From contig JBGAFV010000001.1 of NCBI GenBank assembly GCA_044227095.1, forward strand, positions 3,038,001 through 3,102,000: a DNA stretch of 64,000 bases, read 5' to 3'. This DNA is from JACMLD01 sp044227095. Lineage in GTDB: Bacteria; Bacteroidota; Bacteroidia; Chitinophagales; Chitinophagaceae. The notes under the pieces were generated by a model. It saw nothing but the letters and a program-made list of their open reading frames with translations. It was not told the origin of the DNA and did not search any database. The translations under genes were made by a program, and so were the position numbers. Positions 36,125-45,359 of the stretch are shown here, piece by piece (position 1 is the stretch's first letter; each line of letters begins with the position of its first letter).

Positions 36125-36322
36125 ATGAAATTTTCAATTAGAATTCTAAGGCTAGCTGGCATAGTTTTTTTTCTGCTATTTTGTTTTGCAACCAGTTTAC
36201 ACTTTTCTCCACCCGTAGCAAATATTGTTTCGGCAATATGTTTTAGTGCATTTATAATTACTGTTATTTTGCAAATAACTCAATTTCTCCGGGTATATGC
36301 TACAAACAAATCGGGCGTGTAA
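36125..36322 (+). CDS. Small membrane protein
   Basis: A 65-residue frame starting MKFSIRILRLAG with two predicted membrane helices (about 9-28 and 33-54) separated by HFSPPV. It has its own ATG and is followed closely by a terminator hairpin at 36351-36380, which supports it as a real gene. No family recognised. Confidence 0.6.
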   Translation: MKFSIRILRLAGIVFFLLFCFATSLHFSPPVANIVSAICFSAFIITVILQITQFLRVYATNKSGV

Positions 36323-36350
36323 TTAATTAGAATGCTTATTCCAAAAAATA

Positions 36351-36380
36351 GAACAGACCTTCTGTAAAGAAGGCCTGTTC
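36351..36380. terminator. Bidirectional terminator
   Basis: GAACAGACCTTCT and AGAAGGCCTGTTC form a 13-bp stem with one mismatch and a GTAA loop. It sits between the convergent genes ending at 36322 and 36399. Confidence 0.75.
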
Positions 36381-36398
36381 TGTAATTGTCTTCAGATA

Positions 36399-37082
36399 TT
36401 ATCTTTTTGCTCCTGTTATTACTGCTATCTGCTTTACTGCAACACTTCCTCTTCCACCACTACTTGTATCGAAAAATCCTGTAAAATCATACGAATAAGT
36501 TGCGCCGATAACAGCACCAAAACTACTGATACCTGCTATATAATTACCTGTTACTTCAAATGTAATAATATTTCCATTGTTTGATATCGCAACACTATAT
36601 TGAGCGTTTTGTGTGTATGAGCCTATACCAGGTGAAACAATCATGCTTGTCGTAATACTTACGTTGCTTACACCGCCTACCCCTCCTGGGTATGCGTCAT
36701 AATAGATTGTCAATGATACATTCATATTGTTGTATGTGCCTGTAAAGGTTCTGTTATATCTCCTGGGATCTGTTTCGGTATCACCAGGTCCGCCGCCACG
36801 TAGCACAGTATTATCTTCATTCTTCATTTGCATTGGCTGCAAATCAATATTTTGATTTTTGAACACCAATGCGTGACTAAATTGATTTTGTAAATCTGTG
36901 CCACTCTGAACGGTGAATATTTTTTCTCCATTTGCAGGTACATAGTTGTCAATTTTCATTGCACCTGTTTCTCGCAAAACAGTTTCAATACTTTTTTCAG
37001 GTTGAGTCGTGTCTTTTTTACATCCTACAGTAAAAAATAAAACAGATAACATTGAAAAAATAAATAACATTGTCTTTCTCAT
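36399..37082 (-). CDS. Hypothetical lipoprotein
   Basis: Lipoprotein of 227 residues; lipobox FTVGC followed by KKDTTQPEKS. A mid-section GGGPGDTETDPRRYNRTFTGTY leads to a beta-rich, Gly/Ser/Thr-rich C-terminal half (VGGVSNVSITTSMIVSPG). No family recognised. Monocistronic. Confidence 0.78.
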   Translation of the reverse strand: MRKTMLFIFSMLSVLFFTVGCKKDTTQPEKSIETVLRETGAMKIDNYVPANGEKIFTVQSGTDLQNQFSHALVFKNQNIDLQPMQMKNEDNTVLRGGGPGDTETDPRRYNRTFTGTYNNMNVSLTIYYDAYPGGVGGVSNVSITTSMIVSPGIGSYTQNAQYSVAISNNGNIITFEVTGNYIAGISSFGAVIGATYSYDFTGFFDTSSGGRGSVAVKQIAVITGAKR

Positions 37083-37404
37083 AATAAAGGTTTAAATGGT
37101 TAAATAGTTTTTTAATCATTTAAAGCTATCAACTATTTTGAATCAATTAAGACCACAGAATAGATATTTGTTACTGTTATATGTTTTTCATTTATGAGTT
37201 TTTAATAATAACACTTGATGCTATTAAAATTTTTACTGTTTTAATTTTGAAAAGTTGATATCCAGCACAGCAATTTTATAAATGGATGATTTAGATTGTG
37301 CAGGGATTTATATTTGGTCATAAAGGCGTTGAGTTAGGGATACTGAAAGTAGAGAAAAAGGTGGGAGAATTTTGGGTGACATTAATAAAGGCGATTCTCA
37401 AAAC
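37083..37404. other. AT-rich intergenic region with dispersed repeat copy
   Basis: It holds the second copy of the 26-bp repeat at 37339-37364 (one mismatch with 35910-35935). Nothing else is seen in about 320 bp. Confidence 0.5.
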
Positions 37405-37434
37405 AAACAAGCCACTCAATGAGCGGCTTGTTTT
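37405..37434 (-). terminator. Rho-independent terminator
   Basis: AAACAAGCC and GGCTTGTTT arms, extended by CTC/GAG around an AAT loop with one mismatch; the minus strand continues TTTTGTTTTG. It ends the S9 peptidase gene. Confidence 0.78.
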
Positions 37435-37463
37435 AATGTTGTATAAAAATTAATGCAGGGAAC

Positions 37464-40157
37464 TTATTGCAACTCAACCGTAAGTTTTGCATTCATCATA
37501 GAAGGAATGATTTGTTCTGTTTTAATAGCCATCTTTTTCGTCATATCAATATAATAAACAGCAGATTCTTTTTCGTTTTCATCATTCCATACTTTAACTA
37601 CGGTTGTGGCAGTAGATTTTACTGTTTCTGTGCCGGTTACTTTCAGTATCATTTTTTTCAGGGTTTGTGTTTGTCCGTCGGCTACATAAAAAGAAGTAGT
37701 ATAATCCGGTGTAAGCGGAAACCTTGCAATAAGCATGTCTAAGCCAGCACCATCATTTATGCAAAGCCCATCGGGCTTCAAGGTTTTGTTGGTTACTTTT
37801 CCATTTACATCCAGCGTTGCAGCTACATTGCCCGGCTGATAATTAATGGTTGATTTAGCCGGCGCCTGTTCTGCTACTTGTTGCACACCTTCAAGGCTAC
37901 CTTGTTTAAAAGAAGAAAGCACATTTATTTTTTGTCCCATTACACTTACAGAGTCTGCAATTAACCAATTTCCACCGCCAGATGTAACATTGCGTGTCAT
38001 GGCTAGCGGAATTTTTTGTCCCTGTACTTCAAGGCTCGCAGCATATTTATAAGCACCTGCTGTAAGATCTCCGGATAATGCAGGCATTGCCTGTAATAAA
38101 GGCACTGTACTTTTTTTAGCCAGTGTTACTTTGCTAATGTCAACAGTATTTTCTTTTAGTCTCTTGGCTACATCATCACCCATTGTTTCCTGGTAACGTG
38201 TACCGCAATATTTGGCAAGAAATTTTTCTGAAGCCGCTACCATGCCGAGGTTGTTTACAGGTTTTGCAAAACCATGTCCTTCATCATCAGCAAGAATATA
38301 ATCAACCGCTGCGCCTTTATCCCTTAATGCAATTACTATCTGGTCGCTTTCTCTTTTGTTTACCCTGGGGTCGTTGGCGCCCTGTACAATCAGCAATGGT
38401 GCTTTTATTTTATCAACACTAAACAAAGGGCTTGCATCGTGCAATATTTTTTTTCCACTTTCAGTAGATTCATCGCCCATTCGCAAAGCAAATACTTTTC
38501 TTCCTGCTTCCCAATAAGGAGGGATGCTGGCCAGTAATGTAAACAGGTTACTTGGTCCTACTATATCAACACCGGCTGCATATACGTCTGGTGTAAACGT
38601 AAGTCCGGCTAGTGTTGCATAACCACCATAACTGCCACCCATAATCGCTACACGTTTTGGATCTACCATACCTTTTGCCACCAAATATTTTACACCCCAT
38701 GTAATATCATCCTGCATCAGCTTTCCCCATTCAAGGTTGCCTGCATCAAGATAGCTCTTGCCAAAACCAGTGCTTCCACGAAAGTTGGGGTTTAACACAA
38801 CAAAACCGCGGTTAGCCATCAACTGTGCATATGCGTTCAATCCCCAATAATCCCTTGCCCATGGACCACCATGTGGAAACACCAGCAGCGGTAACATTTT
38901 ACCAGTAGATTGTTTGGGTATAGTAACATAAGCCTGTATCTCCAGTCCATCGCTGCTTTTATAGCGGATAGATTGCATTGGGCTAAGGTTAGCTTCAAAC
39001 TGTTTTAGTTTTGGACGTGGTGTATATTGGTACACTAATTTTTTTGCAGGCCTGTCAAAAAGATAAACTTCTGCTACATGTGTATCGCTGGTAATATTGA
39101 TAAGCACTTTTTGTTCATCCTTTGTGCTGCCGCTCCATCCTATTTGCCTGCCGGGAAATTTTTGTTGCAGGTAATTATAATCGGCTTCCATTTTTTTATC
39201 CTTAAAATACCTGCGCAGTTTATCATCGTAATAACTGGTAAGTTGCAACTGGTGTGTAACATCGCTAAAAGCTGCGTCTTCAAGATCTACACGTTTGAGC
39301 GGATCTGTTTCAACAAGGGTTGTATTGCCTGTTTCCGGATCCATCAATAGCAACTGTATAAAATTGGTTCCCTTGTTGCTGCTGATGTATAATTTTTTAT
39401 TATCGGCAGAAAAAGCAACCGGGCCTGCAGATTCAAGCGGGCCAACATCGTACACTTTCCTGAATTCCCCTTTTTCGTCAATGCGTAATAGTTCGGTACT
39501 GCCATCTTCAGGGTTGCGTATTGCCATTCTTGGTGTTTCATTCCAATCGAATACCCAGCCACTGATGCGATCTTTATTCTCTCGCAGTTTTTCAAGTTTA
39601 CCCGACGAGATGTTCAGCTTATATAAATCGTGCCATTTGGCATCACGTTCATTTATGCCAATCATCATTACGTCCGGATCTTTTTTGCTAACAGCAAAAA
39701 TCTGTGCCCTTATTTTATCATTTGGTGTAAGATTGCGTGATGGAGGAACGCCGGTAGTAGCATTGGCTTCGTCTGCCGGGTTTACAGCGTAGATATTATA
39801 ATTCTCATTGCCGCCCTTATCTTTTACATACAAAATGTATTTGCCATCGGTACTCCAGAAATAGCCACCTGCGGGACGATCATTATCTGTTAACTGTTTT
39901 GCTTTCTCAAAAGGTTCTTCTGTTTTCTTTACATAAATATTCAGTACGCCCTTGTATGGTTTTAAAAAAGAAATGTATTTTCCATCCGGACTAAGCTGAC
40001 CGCCGGCTATTTCGGGATTGCCCAATAATACTTCGCGGTCAATTAAAGGTGATGCAGTAGCTGTTTTTTTTGCAACCGGTTTTGTTTGTGCAGTTAAAGT
40101 TGTTGTAACCAGCAAACAAATAAATGTAGTGCGTAATGCTTTTAGAAAAAGGTTCAT
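37464..40157 (-). CDS. Exported S9 prolyl-oligopeptidase-family peptidase with extra C-terminal domain
   Basis: Protein of 897 residues with a signal peptide (about 1-23, TTTLTAQ). A WD/beta-propeller half follows, with repeats such as SPDGKYISFL and STDGKYILYV. The alpha/beta-hydrolase domain (about 400-660) has GGSYGG for the nucleophile, GANDPRVNKRES for the Asp and DDEGHGF for the His. After the usual end of S9 enzymes there are about 220 further residues, beta-rich and starting near VTLAKKSTVPLLQAMP, that I do not recognise. Periplasmic peptide degradation is the family role. Confidence 0.92.
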   Translation of the reverse strand: MNLFLKALRTTFICLLVTTTLTAQTKPVAKKTATASPLIDREVLLGNPEIAGGQLSPDGKYISFLKPYKGVLNIYVKKTEEPFEKAKQLTDNDRPAGGYFWSTDGKYILYVKDKGGNENYNIYAVNPADEANATTGVPPSRNLTPNDKIRAQIFAVSKKDPDVMMIGINERDAKWHDLYKLNISSGKLEKLRENKDRISGWVFDWNETPRMAIRNPEDGSTELLRIDEKGEFRKVYDVGPLESAGPVAFSADNKKLYISSNKGTNFIQLLLMDPETGNTTLVETDPLKRVDLEDAAFSDVTHQLQLTSYYDDKLRRYFKDKKMEADYNYLQQKFPGRQIGWSGSTKDEQKVLINITSDTHVAEVYLFDRPAKKLVYQYTPRPKLKQFEANLSPMQSIRYKSSDGLEIQAYVTIPKQSTGKMLPLLVFPHGGPWARDYWGLNAYAQLMANRGFVVLNPNFRGSTGFGKSYLDAGNLEWGKLMQDDITWGVKYLVAKGMVDPKRVAIMGGSYGGYATLAGLTFTPDVYAAGVDIVGPSNLFTLLASIPPYWEAGRKVFALRMGDESTESGKKILHDASPLFSVDKIKAPLLIVQGANDPRVNKRESDQIVIALRDKGAAVDYILADDEGHGFAKPVNNLGMVAASEKFLAKYCGTRYQETMGDDVAKRLKENTVDISKVTLAKKSTVPLLQAMPALSGDLTAGAYKYAASLEVQGQKIPLAMTRNVTSGGGNWLIADSVSVMGQKINVLSSFKQGSLEGVQQVAEQAPAKSTINYQPGNVAATLDVNGKVTNKTLKPDGLCINDGAGLDMLIARFPLTPDYTTSFYVADGQTQTLKKMILKVTGTETVKSTATTVVKVWNDENEKESAVYYIDMTKKMAIKTEQIIPSMMNAKLTVELQ

Positions 40158-40326
40158 GATGGGTGATTTTGCTATAAGTGATGTAAATTTCTCTATGGAA
40201 AGATTGTTGTAAATGTATGGATATATTCCTGTACAAGGGAAATTGTAGCAACGAAATTTTTATAGCAATAAAACTTTGGTATATTTTTGAGAGAGCGAAG
40301 GTTATTGCAAATGAAAAATGTAAAGT

Positions 40327-40860
40327 ATGGAGCTGGCAGATTTTTATACAACCATTGATTACTGGATAATTGCTTTGGACAATTATTCTTTTGGCCAACT
40401 AACTTATAAATACCAGCCAGATAAATGGTCTATGGGCCAGCTATTTATTCATTTGATAGATAGCACCGAATTTTTCCTGGAGAGTGTTGTGTCTTGTATA
40501 AACAATCCGAAAAATGCAGATGAGCCGCAATCAAATGCTGCCAGAAGGGTATTTCAAAATAACCAGCTTCCGGATATGGAACTAAGCGGGCCTGATTCAA
40601 ATAATTTTACCCCACAGCCGGAAAGTATAGAAATGATTAAAACAGGTTTGGAAAAATTAAAAAAAATGGCGCAGGCCGTTTCAGTTCTTTTGCAAGACAC
40701 TGCAACCTCAGGTAAAACAAAACATCCCGGCCTTGGTTACTTTAATGCTGAAGAATGGTTCCGATTTGCAGAGCTGCACATGCGCCACCATATAAGACAG
40801 AGAACACGTATTGATGACCAATTAAACAAACCTGGTTTTAATTATGCCGTGGAATCCTGA
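40327..40860 (+). CDS. DinB-family protein
   Basis: Cytoplasmic four-helix DinB-like protein of 177 residues. Probable metal ligands are His in GQLFIHLIDSTEF and in ELHMRHHIRQR. WSMGQLFIHLIDS is the typical N-terminal motif. It overlaps the next gene by 17 bp, so the two are translated together. TATTTTTG at 40282-40289 fits the promoter -7 box upstream. Confidence 0.88.
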   Translation: MELADFYTTIDYWIIALDNYSFGQLTYKYQPDKWSMGQLFIHLIDSTEFFLESVVSCINNPKNADEPQSNAARRVFQNNQLPDMELSGPDSNNFTPQPESIEMIKTGLEKLKKMAQAVSVLLQDTATSGKTKHPGLGYFNAEEWFRFAELHMRHHIRQRTRIDDQLNKPGFNYAVES

Positions 40861-41617
40861 AATATACAACCAGTTTAAGCAGATACGTTATCAGCCTTTT
40901 TTTGATCTGATGAACCTTATTGCAGATAATGGCCTGAAGGATTGTGTTGATATTGGATGCGGTACCGGTGAACAAACAAACATTTTATCAGCAAAGTTTG
41001 AAAGCGCCACATTTTTAGGGATTGATCCATCACCAGAGATGCTTTCTAGATCTTCTGCGTTTGCCAACGAACGGGTACAATTTAAAAATTCAACAGTTGA
41101 GGAATTTATTGCTGTAAACCAAAAATGGGATTTAATTTTTAGCAATGCTGCATTGCAATGGTCGGAGCATCATCAGCAATTATTTCCTGCAATTATTTCA
41201 TTGCTGAATGATAAAGGGCAGTTTGCTGTTCAGATGCCCGTGCAGCATGAGAATATACTGAACCAGTTATTGATTACACTGGCGCAGGAAGAACCATTTT
41301 GCGATTTTTTAAATGGATGGAAAAGAGAATCATCGCTGTTAAGCATTGATGAATACGCACAATTAATGTTTGATGGCGGCTTGCAGCATATACAGGTCAT
41401 ACAAAAAGTATATCCTATCATTGCTGATGATGCGCAACAGTTATTTGATTTTATTTCCGGTTCTGCTTTAATTCCTTATTTGGAAAGATTGCATGGCAAC
41501 GAGCAAAAACTATTTATTACTGAATACAAAAAAAGAATAGAAGCAGCATTTATAAAATTTCCTGCTATTTACGCTTTTAAAAGGTTATTACTTTATGGGA
41601 GAAAGGGGAAGTGGTAG
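40844..41617 (+). CDS. SAM-dependent methyltransferase (trans-aconitate methyltransferase-like)
   Basis: Class I methyltransferase of 257 residues. SAM motif I is VDIGCGTGEQT (about 36-46), followed by the acidic FLGIDPSPEML, then IFSNAALQWSEH, a pattern shared with trans-aconitate methyltransferases (Tam). Its start codon lies inside the DinB gene end, so expression is coupled. The actual substrate is not certain. Confidence 0.87.
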   Translation: MPWNPEIYNQFKQIRYQPFFDLMNLIADNGLKDCVDIGCGTGEQTNILSAKFESATFLGIDPSPEMLSRSSAFANERVQFKNSTVEEFIAVNQKWDLIFSNAALQWSEHHQQLFPAIISLLNDKGQFAVQMPVQHENILNQLLITLAQEEPFCDFLNGWKRESSLLSIDEYAQLMFDGGLQHIQVIQKVYPIIADDAQQLFDFISGSALIPYLERLHGNEQKLFITEYKKRIEAAFIKFPAIYAFKRLLLYGRKGKW

Positions 41618-41650
41618 GGAATTAAATTTTGCAGGAAGAACTAGCAAAAA

Positions 41651-41675
41651 TAAAAGCGGCATTACGCCGCTTTTA
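41651..41675. terminator. Bidirectional terminator
   Basis: TAAAAGCGGC, 5-nt loop, GCCGCTTTTA, then TTTTT. It lies between the convergent methyltransferase and YciE/F-like genes. Confidence 0.85.
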
Positions 41676-41693
41676 TTTTTTACAGAAAAAGCA

Positions 41694-42239
41694 TTATTCT
41701 TTTTCGTCTGCAGCTTCATAATTAACATGCTGCTCTGCTACTTCTGTAAGTGCTATATCTGCTTCTTTTTCTTCAGAAAGTGTTTCTTCCAGTAATGCGG
41801 CTACATCGTCGAGGCCCAGTGTTGAAGCAACCTGGCGCAGGCCACCGTAAGTTGAGATTTCGTAATGCTCCACTTTTTGTGCAGCGAGTATTAATCCTAC
41901 ATCACGGGTAGCGGTACCTTCTTCGGTGTCTTCAATAATACTTGTACCCTCTTTAAGAATGCCTTCCATAGCATCACATTTTTTTGCCTGTGGTTTTGCG
42001 CCCATCAGTTCAAATACTTTTTCCAGTCGTTCAACATGCGTTTTAGTTACTGACAGGTGTTCTTCAAATGCATCTTTTAGTTCCTGCGAGGTAGCGGCTT
42101 TTTTCATTTTTGGCAAAGCGGCTGCAATGTGTTTCTCTGCCCAGTAAATATCTTTTATCTCATCGTGGAGAAATTCTGTCAGCCTTGAATCTGTTACAGG
42201 TTCGGCTGATTTTTTAGGTGTTTTTTTAGTTGTTTGCAT
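41694..42239 (-). CDS. YciE/YciF-like ferritin-like protein (DUF892)
   Basis: Ferritin-like four-helix protein of 181 residues with a Lys/Thr-rich start. Family motifs are FLHDEIKDIYWAEKHI, EEHLSVTKTHVERLEKVF, LILAAQKVEHYEISTYG and LLEETLSEEKEAD; their Glu and His residues would bind a di-metal centre. DUF892 proteins are stress-induced, with unclear chemistry. Monocistronic. Confidence 0.93.
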   Translation of the reverse strand: MQTTKKTPKKSAEPVTDSRLTEFLHDEIKDIYWAEKHIAAALPKMKKAATSQELKDAFEEHLSVTKTHVERLEKVFELMGAKPQAKKCDAMEGILKEGTSIIEDTEEGTATRDVGLILAAQKVEHYEISTYGGLRQVASTLGLDDVAALLEETLSEEKEADIALTEVAEQHVNYEAADEKE

Positions 42240-42424
42240 AATATTTATTTTTTAAACACAAATACAAAACAACTGCCATTATTTTTTTAGCCTGTAAAAA
42301 TGAATTTTGGGAAATGTGTTACACGAAATTTATTTCCCAACGGGAATTTCTGGTGCACACCTTAATTGTATTGAGTATTTATGTTGTCAGAAAAAATGAA
42401 CTGCTAGAAGGGACAGGTGTTTGT

Positions 42425-43603
42425 TTAATTATAATCCAGCATCAGTTTTACAATGTGTTCAAAGCTTGAACCATAGGCCTGTTTTATATCCTGCAGGCAA
42501 ATATCAATGATGTATTGATTTTGCGGACGTTCATGTTTTATAATTGCGGCTGTTGTAAAAAAATTTTCTTGTGGTAAAGATTGGTTAAACGGTGCAATCA
42601 CATGCAGTTCGTCCAAATGAGCGTTGTTTGTATTTGTTGTAGGAATAAGCGTAAGGCCGTGCTTTGTTATAACAGGGCTATCGGTTATTGAAAAGCTTTC
42701 AAGTGATTTTGGAAAAGTTCGGTTATAGGTATCCATTACCGCTGCCAGTTCAAATTCATCAATGCCAGGCTGTAGCAGCACGCCAATTCTTTTATTTTTG
42801 CTAAAAATGATTTTCTTTCCAACCGTACATTTATCACTAAAGTGAAACACTTCGCTTTTATGACCTGTTTTTAACACTGGCTGATAACCAATAGATGCTG
42901 CAACATTAAGCATTGTGGGTTCACCCCACATTTTATTAATCACCATCAGGCTACCTTCCACGGCATTAGAAACACCGGCTGTACTATAAAGATTATCACC
43001 GCCGGCAACCGAAATATTTTGAACCCACTGTGGTTTACTAAACTGTGCTTTTATGCCGGCAAAATCGGAAGCATGTGCAGTCATAGGTTTCCCATCAAAA
43101 ATGCCAGTGGCTGCTGCTGTTGCTGCACCATCACAAACCGATAGTATCATTGTTTGACTAGTATAATGATTTTTTATCCAGCCAATGATTAAAGGATCCT
43201 GGTGTATAGAATCTGCAACAGATAAGAATGGAATAACCATCGCATCCGGTTTTATGCCCAATGAATCAATTTCTGAAAAAGTGAATTGCGGTAATACAAA
43301 GAATCCTTTTTTTATGACGATAGGTTCTTTGCTTTTGGCCACAATGTACACGTTGGCTTTTTCTGTAGTATTGAAAAGATAAAATGGCGCCATCATGTCA
43401 AACAGTTCAGTGCCTGCATTATTGGCGATGATTACAACTGTTTTTTTACTGTTGTCGAATTTTGGAGTTATGCCAACAATGCTATTATCGCCGGTATATA
43501 CCGGGGTTCTTCCAAATTCTTTTAGCGGACTGCATGCATTGCTGAGGAAAACGATAATTGCCAGTACTGGTATAAGTAAGTACATAGCTCTTTTGGTGTT
43601 CAT
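42425..43603 (-). CDS. Lipoprotein with DJ-1/PfpI-type domains
   Basis: Lipoprotein of 392 residues (lipobox FLSNAC). The first half is a DJ-1/PfpI fold with VVIIANNAGTELFDMMAPF and the nucleophile elbow LSVCDGAATAAATG, keeping the Cys. The second half, from RIGVLLQPGIDEFELAAVM, looks like a second degenerate DJ-1 domain without an elbow Cys. It overlaps the GlxA-type regulator by 4 bp, so the pair is translationally coupled. It may be a surface ligand sensor for that regulator's pathway (inference). Confidence 0.85.
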   Translation of the reverse strand: MNTKRAMYLLIPVLAIIVFLSNACSPLKEFGRTPVYTGDNSIVGITPKFDNSKKTVVIIANNAGTELFDMMAPFYLFNTTEKANVYIVAKSKEPIVIKKGFFVLPQFTFSEIDSLGIKPDAMVIPFLSVADSIHQDPLIIGWIKNHYTSQTMILSVCDGAATAAATGIFDGKPMTAHASDFAGIKAQFSKPQWVQNISVAGGDNLYSTAGVSNAVEGSLMVINKMWGEPTMLNVAASIGYQPVLKTGHKSEVFHFSDKCTVGKKIIFSKNKRIGVLLQPGIDEFELAAVMDTYNRTFPKSLESFSITDSPVITKHGLTLIPTTNTNNAHLDELHVIAPFNQSLPQENFFTTAAIIKHERPQNQYIIDICLQDIKQAYGSSFEHIVKLMLDYN

Positions 43604-44526
43604 AAACTTTTATTTGCTTTTAAAATTCTTTGTAATTGCCTTGCTGTTTTATAACCACATTTGGTAGCAATGTATTCAATGGTGTATTCCGGGTTATTCA
43701 ACATTGTCTTTGCCAACTCTAGCCGCAGGCGTGTTAAATATTCAAGTATTGTAGTACCGGTCTTTTCCTTAAACACACGGCTTAAATTTCTTGGGCTCAT
43801 GGCAACCAGGTCAGCCAAATCTTCTATTGAATTGTCTTTTGAAAGGTTGTCTATCAGGTAATCCTGCACAGTGTGTATGGCGGGGTTGATATGATTGCGA
43901 TAATCCAGGTAAACACTTTGCTGTGTGTGGTTCTGGCTTCTCCTGTGATATACCACAAGCCCACGTGCAACTTTATGGGTAAACAACGCACCTTTTAATT
44001 CTTCCAGTATTGCAAGTGATAAATCTATGCCGGCGCTAATGCCTGCACTGGTATAAACATTATTACTTTTTTTGAACAGTATATCTGAAATAACTTTTGC
44101 AGTAGGGAATTCTGCCTGCATCTCTTCAATCCTTCTCCAATGGGTGGTGCATTCTGTGTCTCTTAACAAACCCGCATGGCCAAGCGCAAATGCACCATTG
44201 CAGATAGAACAAACAAAAACTTTTTTATCTGCGCATTCTTTCAGCCATTTAAAAAATGCTTTTTCGCCTTTGAATGCTCCACTGCTCACATACTTGTTGT
44301 CCATGCCAGGCATAAACACATAGTCGCCTTCACTTAATTCGGCTTCAGTGTAATGCGCAATCTGTCCAAACGTAAGACCAGAAGTGCTTACCATTTTATC
44401 ACTGTAAGAATAATATTCCAATGAACACGCATAGCCGTAAAATCTGGCTTCTGTAAATACTTGCACCGGTCCTGCGAGGTCAAGTATTTCAACAAATGGC
44501 GGGATGATGAACGCAAATTTTTTCAT
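43600..44526 (-). CDS. GlxA-type transcriptional regulator (DJ-1/PfpI sensor + AraC HTH)
   Basis: Regulator of 308 residues. The N-terminal DJ-1/PfpI domain (1-170) has VPGM-like FMPGMDNKY and the elbow VCSICNGAFALG. The AraC helix-turn-helix spans 225-308 (IEDLADLVAMSPRNLSRVFKEKTG and YIATKCGYKTARQLQRIL). It overlaps the downstream DJ-1 lipoprotein gene by 4 bp and starts 3 bp after the barrel gene at 44530, so 45339-42425 may be one transcript. Confidence 0.9.
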   Translation of the reverse strand: MKKFAFIIPPFVEILDLAGPVQVFTEARFYGYACSLEYYSYSDKMVSTSGLTFGQIAHYTEAELSEGDYVFMPGMDNKYVSSGAFKGEKAFFKWLKECADKKVFVCSICNGAFALGHAGLLRDTECTTHWRRIEEMQAEFPTAKVISDILFKKSNNVYTSAGISAGIDLSLAILEELKGALFTHKVARGLVVYHRRSQNHTQQSVYLDYRNHINPAIHTVQDYLIDNLSKDNSIEDLADLVAMSPRNLSRVFKEKTGTTILEYLTRLRLELAKTMLNNPEYTIEYIATKCGYKTARQLQRILKANKSL

Positions 44527-44529
44527 ACA

Positions 44530-45339
44530 TTAAAATACATTAAAGAAATTATATTCTACTCTTATAAAAATACCGTTTGGGGCAGTGCGTAGTAAGTCAG
44601 CTGTAAGTTGTTTCCGGTAACCAATATCAATTCTTGCCTGGCTATTCAAAATCATTTGGACTGAAGGTGCGGCATCTATATAATATTTGCCAGTGCCGGT
44701 ATTTACCTGGCTTAAGATTTCCAGCATAAGGTTAATATTGGTTTGTTTGTAATTGCTATAATGTGTTGGCAATATTAGCTTGCCGGCAGACAATGTGTAA
44801 TTGATAGCTTTTCTGGCTACTGAGCCGTAAACAAATTTATTGTTATTGCCATTGTCTGTAGCATTTACGAACGAAAGTCCGGATGATATGGCAACTTTGC
44901 GCAAAAGTTGCGTGGCAACAATGCCCAATTCTACACCAGTATTGTGTCCGTACATCTCAATCTCTTCCTGGTGAATATCACTGTTGTTAAAACTGATGCG
45001 CCCAAATAGCGCCATGCGAAAATGTTTTTGCATAGCATCATTGCTATAAAACCTGTATTTGGTATATAGCCCGCCACCTTCCGGTTTAAATACATCACTC
45101 CTGTTACTAAAAAAGCCAACCGCATTGATCATCCATTTTTGAGAGATACCAATCATCACTTCTGGTATAAAGTGATAATTTATTCTTGATGTGCCAATCT
45201 CATCCATCATTGTATTATCAATCCTTACACCAATGCTGTGGGCCGGGCGGTTACTGGCGGGTTCTGTCATTGAAAACAATTCCTGTGCATGTACAGTGGC
45301 AGAAAGAAATAACAAACCCAATGCAATTATTATTCTCAC
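44530..45339 (-). CDS. Exported outer-membrane barrel-like protein
   Basis: Protein of 269 residues with a signal peptide (1-18, TVHAQ), then alternating beta strands ending in FIRVEYNFFNVF, typical of a small outer-membrane barrel. RPAHSIGVRIDNTMMD and GGGLYTKYRFYSND are its recognisable strands. Similar proteins are found next to heavy-metal HMA genes in Bacteroidota. It lies 20 bp after the HMA protein gene at 45360 and is probably co-transcribed. Confidence 0.8.
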   Translation of the reverse strand: MRIIIALGLLFLSATVHAQELFSMTEPASNRPAHSIGVRIDNTMMDEIGTSRINYHFIPEVMIGISQKWMINAVGFFSNRSDVFKPEGGGLYTKYRFYSNDAMQKHFRMALFGRISFNNSDIHQEEIEMYGHNTGVELGIVATQLLRKVAISSGLSFVNATDNGNNNKFVYGSVARKAINYTLSAGKLILPTHYSNYKQTNINLMLEILSQVNTGTGKYYIDAAPSVQMILNSQARIDIGYRKQLTADLLRTAPNGIFIRVEYNFFNVF

Positions 45340-45359
45340 AACAATAGATTTTATAAGTT

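Noticed and set aside
42385..42416. TGTCAGAAA followed by GGGACA near the YciE/F-like gene
   Set aside because: Lacks the 21-bp pairing of the other sites, so kept out of the motif set.
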